This document shows positions 34,919 to 37,401 of a stretch of 37,401 nucleotides of DNA, piece by piece. Below the pieces are notes generated by a model. That model had not been told where the DNA came from, searched no databases, and saw only the letters and a list, made by a program, of their open reading frames with translations. The DNA is from Leptolyngbya sp. GTDB lineage: Bacteria > Cyanobacteriota > Cyanobacteriia > Leptolyngbyales > Leptolyngbyaceae. The position numbers and the translations under genes were made by a program. The stretch lies in contig QBMH01000020.1 of assembly GCA_003249025.1 (NCBI GenBank), positions 1 to 37,401 on the forward strand. Direction: 5' to 3'. The first letter of the stretch is position 1. Every line of letters starts with the position of its first letter.

Positions 34919-36214
34919 CTAGTTGAGATTGTGGATGCGATCGGCTTCTCGCCAGCCTGAAAGCAGCGCCCCATGAACCGTTGCGGCATATTGCCGGGAA
35001 GTGGCTTCTCCGGCAAAAAAGAGGCGATCGCCCACGGGTTCCGCCAACATATCGTAATCTTCATCGGTGGCGTGAGTTGCCAGAAACGAGTAGGCACCGT
35101 GACTAAACGGATCAGCACCCCAGCGAGTAATGGCGTAATGGGTTGGGTCAGGGACTTTTGCGCCGTAGATCGTTCGCAGGGTTTGCATCGCGGCTGCCAC
35201 AATCTTCTCATCCGACCAGTCTTCTAGGGCTTGAGCATAGCTACCTGCATTAAACTCAACCAGAATCGGCTTTCCGGTGACGGGATGAAGATTAAAAAAC
35301 TCGACCCATTCCCCTTTTTTCTTCGGAATGTAACCAATTACTTCTGCCGACTTCTCCCAAAACACCTTGGAAAAGCGCAAAACGACTTTGTTCAACATAC
35401 CCATGCCCAAGCGGTGGATTGCTTTTTGTTTATCATCCGGCAAGGCTGGAGAGAACACGACGGAACCTGCCTTCAACACGCCCAGTGGCACCGTGACGAT
35501 CGCATAATCTGCGGCAAAAGTTGCATCGCCACACTGCACCCGCACGCCTGTTTGTTCATACTCCACCGTTTGCACAGAATGCTTTAACCGAATATCCAAA
35601 TCCTTTGCCACTGCATTCACAAGCTGATCGTAGCCTTGGGGGAACAGGCAATCCTCACCATCAAATTCTTCGCCTTCATCCCAGTAATACGCAGACAACT
35701 CACCACTGTCGGCGGCATACTCATGCTCGATCAAAGAGGCGATCGCATAATCCAACTCGCGCCGATCCTGGTCGGATAGCTCCCATTTACTCAACACAAT
35801 ATCCAAGGCAGTTTGCAAGGAAATATCCGCTTCATCTGCCTCATCCATCTGCTCAACGAGTTCTTCCACCTCATCCAGCGCTTCCCAAAACTGCTCTTCT
35901 AGCTCCACTTGATCGTCATCTTCCAAGACCACGCCCTTGGTGTCGTGCAGCCAAAGATTTTCGTAATCCGTGATCACCGTTTCCAGATCCCACTGCTGCG
36001 CCAGATCCATTACTGGGTTGCCATCCATGCCATGCACCCAAGTTGCCCCCAGTTCCACCGGAACCCCCCAGCCGCGATCGGTGTGAATCCTGCCGCCAAT
36101 GCGATCGCGCCCTTCCAGCACCGTTACGGTATACCCAAAGGACTGGAGCCTGCTAGCCGCCGCCAGCCCCGCAATTCCAGCACCCACCACAATCACACTG
36201 CTCGTTTTAGACAT
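34919..36214 (-). CDS. FAD-dependent amine/polyamine oxidase
   Basis: The 431-residue flavoprotein has the dinucleotide-binding VIVVGAGIAGLAAASRL, the GGRIHTDRGWGVPVELGATWVHG segment, a long acidic helix (about 98-130) and the closing DRLFFAGEATSRQYAATVHGA (quoted in parts: LFFAGEATS, YAATVHGALLSGW). This matches the monoamine/polyamine oxidase and LSD1-like family. The unusual acidic insertion could be a substrate-binding or regulatory segment. The ATG at 36214 is used. It is transcribed leftward toward the kinase gene, 84 bases away. The substrate is inferred only. Confidence 0.87.
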   Translation of the reverse strand: MSKTSSVIVVGAGIAGLAAASRLQSFGYTVTVLEGRDRIGGRIHTDRGWGVPVELGATWVHGMDGNPVMDLAQQWDLETVITDYENLWLHDTKGVVLEDDDQVELEEQFWEALDEVEELVEQMDEADEADISLQTALDIVLSKWELSDQDRRELDYAIASLIEHEYAADSGELSAYYWDEGEEFDGEDCLFPQGYDQLVNAVAKDLDIRLKHSVQTVEYEQTGVRVQCGDATFAADYAIVTVPLGVLKAGSVVFSPALPDDKQKAIHRLGMGMLNKVVLRFSKVFWEKSAEVIGYIPKKKGEWVEFFNLHPVTGKPILVEFNAGSYAQALEDWSDEKIVAAAMQTLRTIYGAKVPDPTHYAITRWGADPFSHGAYSFLATHATDEDYDMLAEPVGDRLFFAGEATSRQYAATVHGALLSGWREADRIHNLN

Positions 36215-36439
36215 ATGCTCAACTCAATCCACAGCCGCTTGCACCAACGCCTTTAATCCTATTACAAAGACTTGACACAACTACGGCATATGTTGAAGGG
36301 CGATTATGCTTCTCCACTAACCACAGCAAATCCTCAAGAACCATAGGTTAAAAATTGTTGACAAGGGTAGCACTCCAATCGCTGGCGCAGCTTATCAGCT
36401 AGATTGGTTCATTAACTATGTTTCAATTGTCGTAAAAGT

Positions 36440-37207
36440 ATGGATCAAGCTTCTATGAAGAATGTCGCTAAAAATATGCGGCGAACGGGAATGTTCCTCT
36501 TTCGAGATGCCTTTATAGAAGCTGTACAGGGTGAAAAACCTATGTGTGTAGTACATGCGGCTCATGCAGCAGAAATTTTGTTGAAAGCTCGAATAGCTCA
36601 AGAACATCCGCTCTTGATTTTTTCCAAACTACCTAAAGCAGATCCCAACAAAAATACTCTTAAACTGATCGATTTGTTAGAAAATGGTCGCACCCTATCT
36701 TATGAAGAATTACCTGATCAACTATGGGCAACCACAGGAATTAAGATTGAGCGAATTAATCAGTACTGTGAATTTGGTAGGCTAAGGAATCAAATTGTTC
36801 ACCTTTCAATGGCAAATGCAGACACGCTAGATGTGTTAGCGGTACGTTATTCTCTCGAAGTGCTAGACCCTCTAGTAGAAAGCTTTTGGGGAAGGTCAGT
36901 GATTGACTTCATAACAAAAGATCCCCATGATGAATACAATAATTTGGTAAGCTCTGGACTACTTGAAGACTCAATCAGAAACGTCTTTACGATAGATCAA
37001 AGATTAAGACGATTATTGGGGGAAGTTAGTAGAAAAGGTTGGGAAACTATGCGCGCGCATTTGGAAGAAACGGATAGGCTGGACAGATCTAAAACTAACA
37101 AGGATTTGGAGGCTGAATGCGAAGCCTGGGAAGAATCACGGGCTTCGCATACTAACGATGATCAAGATGATGGTAATGTTATAAACTTGTTGTTTTGCCC
37201 TAAATAG
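36440..37207 (+). CDS. HEPN-type protein, C-terminus replaced by IS
   Basis: This 255-residue protein has a HEPN-like region: helix HAAEILLKARIAQEHPLLIF (about 41-60) and R116-N-Q-I-V-H121, fitting the Rx4H motif of HEPN ribonucleases. The rest is helical with an acidic tail. From codon 245 (37172) the last 11 residues and the stop are read from the end of an IS1-family element, so the native C-terminus is lost. The region is AT-rich and has no HIP1 octamer. HEPN proteins often serve as toxins or antiphage RNases; no antitoxin is visible, so that role is not shown. Confidence 0.72.
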   Translation: MDQASMKNVAKNMRRTGMFLFRDAFIEAVQGEKPMCVVHAAHAAEILLKARIAQEHPLLIFSKLPKADPNKNTLKLIDLLENGRTLSYEELPDQLWATTGIKIERINQYCEFGRLRNQIVHLSMANADTLDVLAVRYSLEVLDPLVESFWGRSVIDFITKDPHDEYNNLVSSGLLEDSIRNVFTIDQRLRRLLGEVSRKGWETMRAHLEETDRLDRSKTNKDLEAECEAWEESRASHTNDDQDDGNVINLLFCPK

Positions 37208-37401
37208 ATAAGCCGAACTCATAGCGATTAATAAACAACCCAATGACCACATCATGCATCAGCACTGACTTGGAAAAGCAAATGGTTTTGCGAGCCAGTC
37301 GTTTAATCCGAGTCCGTAAGGTTAAATGCTTGCGTTCAATCTTCTGAGTATTGCGTTTACCCACCGTGTGCAGACTTGGGTCGAGATGTCTTTCATAAGC
37401 T
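37172..37401 (-). mobile_element. IS1-family element, right end (partial)
   Basis: GGTAATGTTATAAACTT at 37172 resembles the IS1 terminal repeat (GGTAATG-type start), and the transposase stop lies 28-30 bases inside it. The element continues past the window edge, so its other end and target duplication cannot be seen. It is inserted in the HEPN gene. Confidence 0.7.
37200..37401 (-). CDS. IS1-family transposase C-terminus (partial)
   Basis: Minus-strand translation gives 66 residues: AYERHLDPSLHTVGKRNT, QKIERKHLTLRTRIKRLARK, TICFSKSVLMHDVVIGLFIN and RYEFGLSI, then a stop at 37200. This is the conserved C-terminus of IS1-family transposases, including the KIERKHLTLR block that carries the catalytic glutamate. 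The rest is beyond the window. Its stop overlaps the HEPN gene end by eight bases. Confidence 0.92.
   Translation of the reverse strand, partial: AYERHLDPSLHTVGKRNTQKIERKHLTLRTRIKRLARKTICFSKSVLMHDVVIGLFINRYEFGLSI

Noticed and set aside
34849-35211. 120-residue frame within the amine oxidase gene
   Set aside because: It is a different frame of the same strand with no domain; the oxidase frame is clearly coding.
2997-37207. Defence island joining the R-M enzyme and the HEPN gene
   Set aside because: They are over 30 kb apart with housekeeping genes between them.

Overview
The window is cyanobacterial chromosome. GCGATCGC (HIP1) octamers occur in most genes, and several gene families are typical of oxygenic phototrophs: a CpcT-type phycobiliprotein lyase, Thf1/Psb29, aerobic HemF, a plant-type [2Fe-2S] ferredoxin, a Ycf49-like DUF2499 protein and CsaB. 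The species cannot be fixed from sequence alone; a filamentous, Leptolyngbya-like genome would fit. Most of the window is ordinary core and near-core genes in short mixed-strand units, with several tail-to-tail gene ends that touch or overlap.

Layout. 1-3000: a clipped transposase start, a frameshifted small gene overlapping csaB, a Ycf49-like protein, a half-size EamA protein and a DUF2237 protein. 3000-6100: a one-gene type IIG-like restriction-modification enzyme whose DNA-recognition half is AT-rich and lacks HIP1. 6190-7290: an SRPBCC protein and a gene-poor stretch holding a MITE-like element. 7290-12260: hemF, a STAS protein, cpcT (opposite strand), then a tight thf1-lipoxygenase pair. 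12258-16650: HEAT protein, GPH sugar:cation symporter, phosphoribosyltransferase, MshEN-like small protein, AEC carrier. 16700-20000: envelope proteins (VanY-like peptidase, lipoprotein, M41-like membrane protease, a secreted protein, an SH3 protein). 20000-24310: a receptor-like Ser/Thr kinase with a periplasmic amino-acid-binding domain, an inositol-phosphatase-family enzyme and a CRP/FNR regulator. 24360-29950: M61 peptidase, tRNA-Ser(GGA), ferredoxin, a second inositol-phosphatase-family enzyme, a J-domain/TPR protein and hisZ. 30060-36210: a dicluster ferredoxin, a NatE/LivF-type ATPase, a JAMM protease, a MoeB-rhodanese protein, an orphan MacB-like ATPase, a second Ser/Thr kinase and a flavin amine oxidase. 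36440-37401: a HEPN-type protein whose 3' end runs into an IS1-family element cut by the window edge.

Working links. thf1 and the lipoxygenase are probably co-transcribed and may connect thylakoid or PSII maintenance with oxylipin formation. The natE-JAMM-moeB run places a JAMM protease beside an E1-like activating enzyme, as in known sulfur-carrier (ubiquitin-like) systems. The receptor kinase and NatE both point to amino-acid sensing or uptake, but they lie 8 kb apart and no direct link is shown. The clearest mobile or accessory parts are the type IIG enzyme, the MITE-like element and the HEPN/IS1 junction. No CRISPR array, rRNA or prophage was seen.
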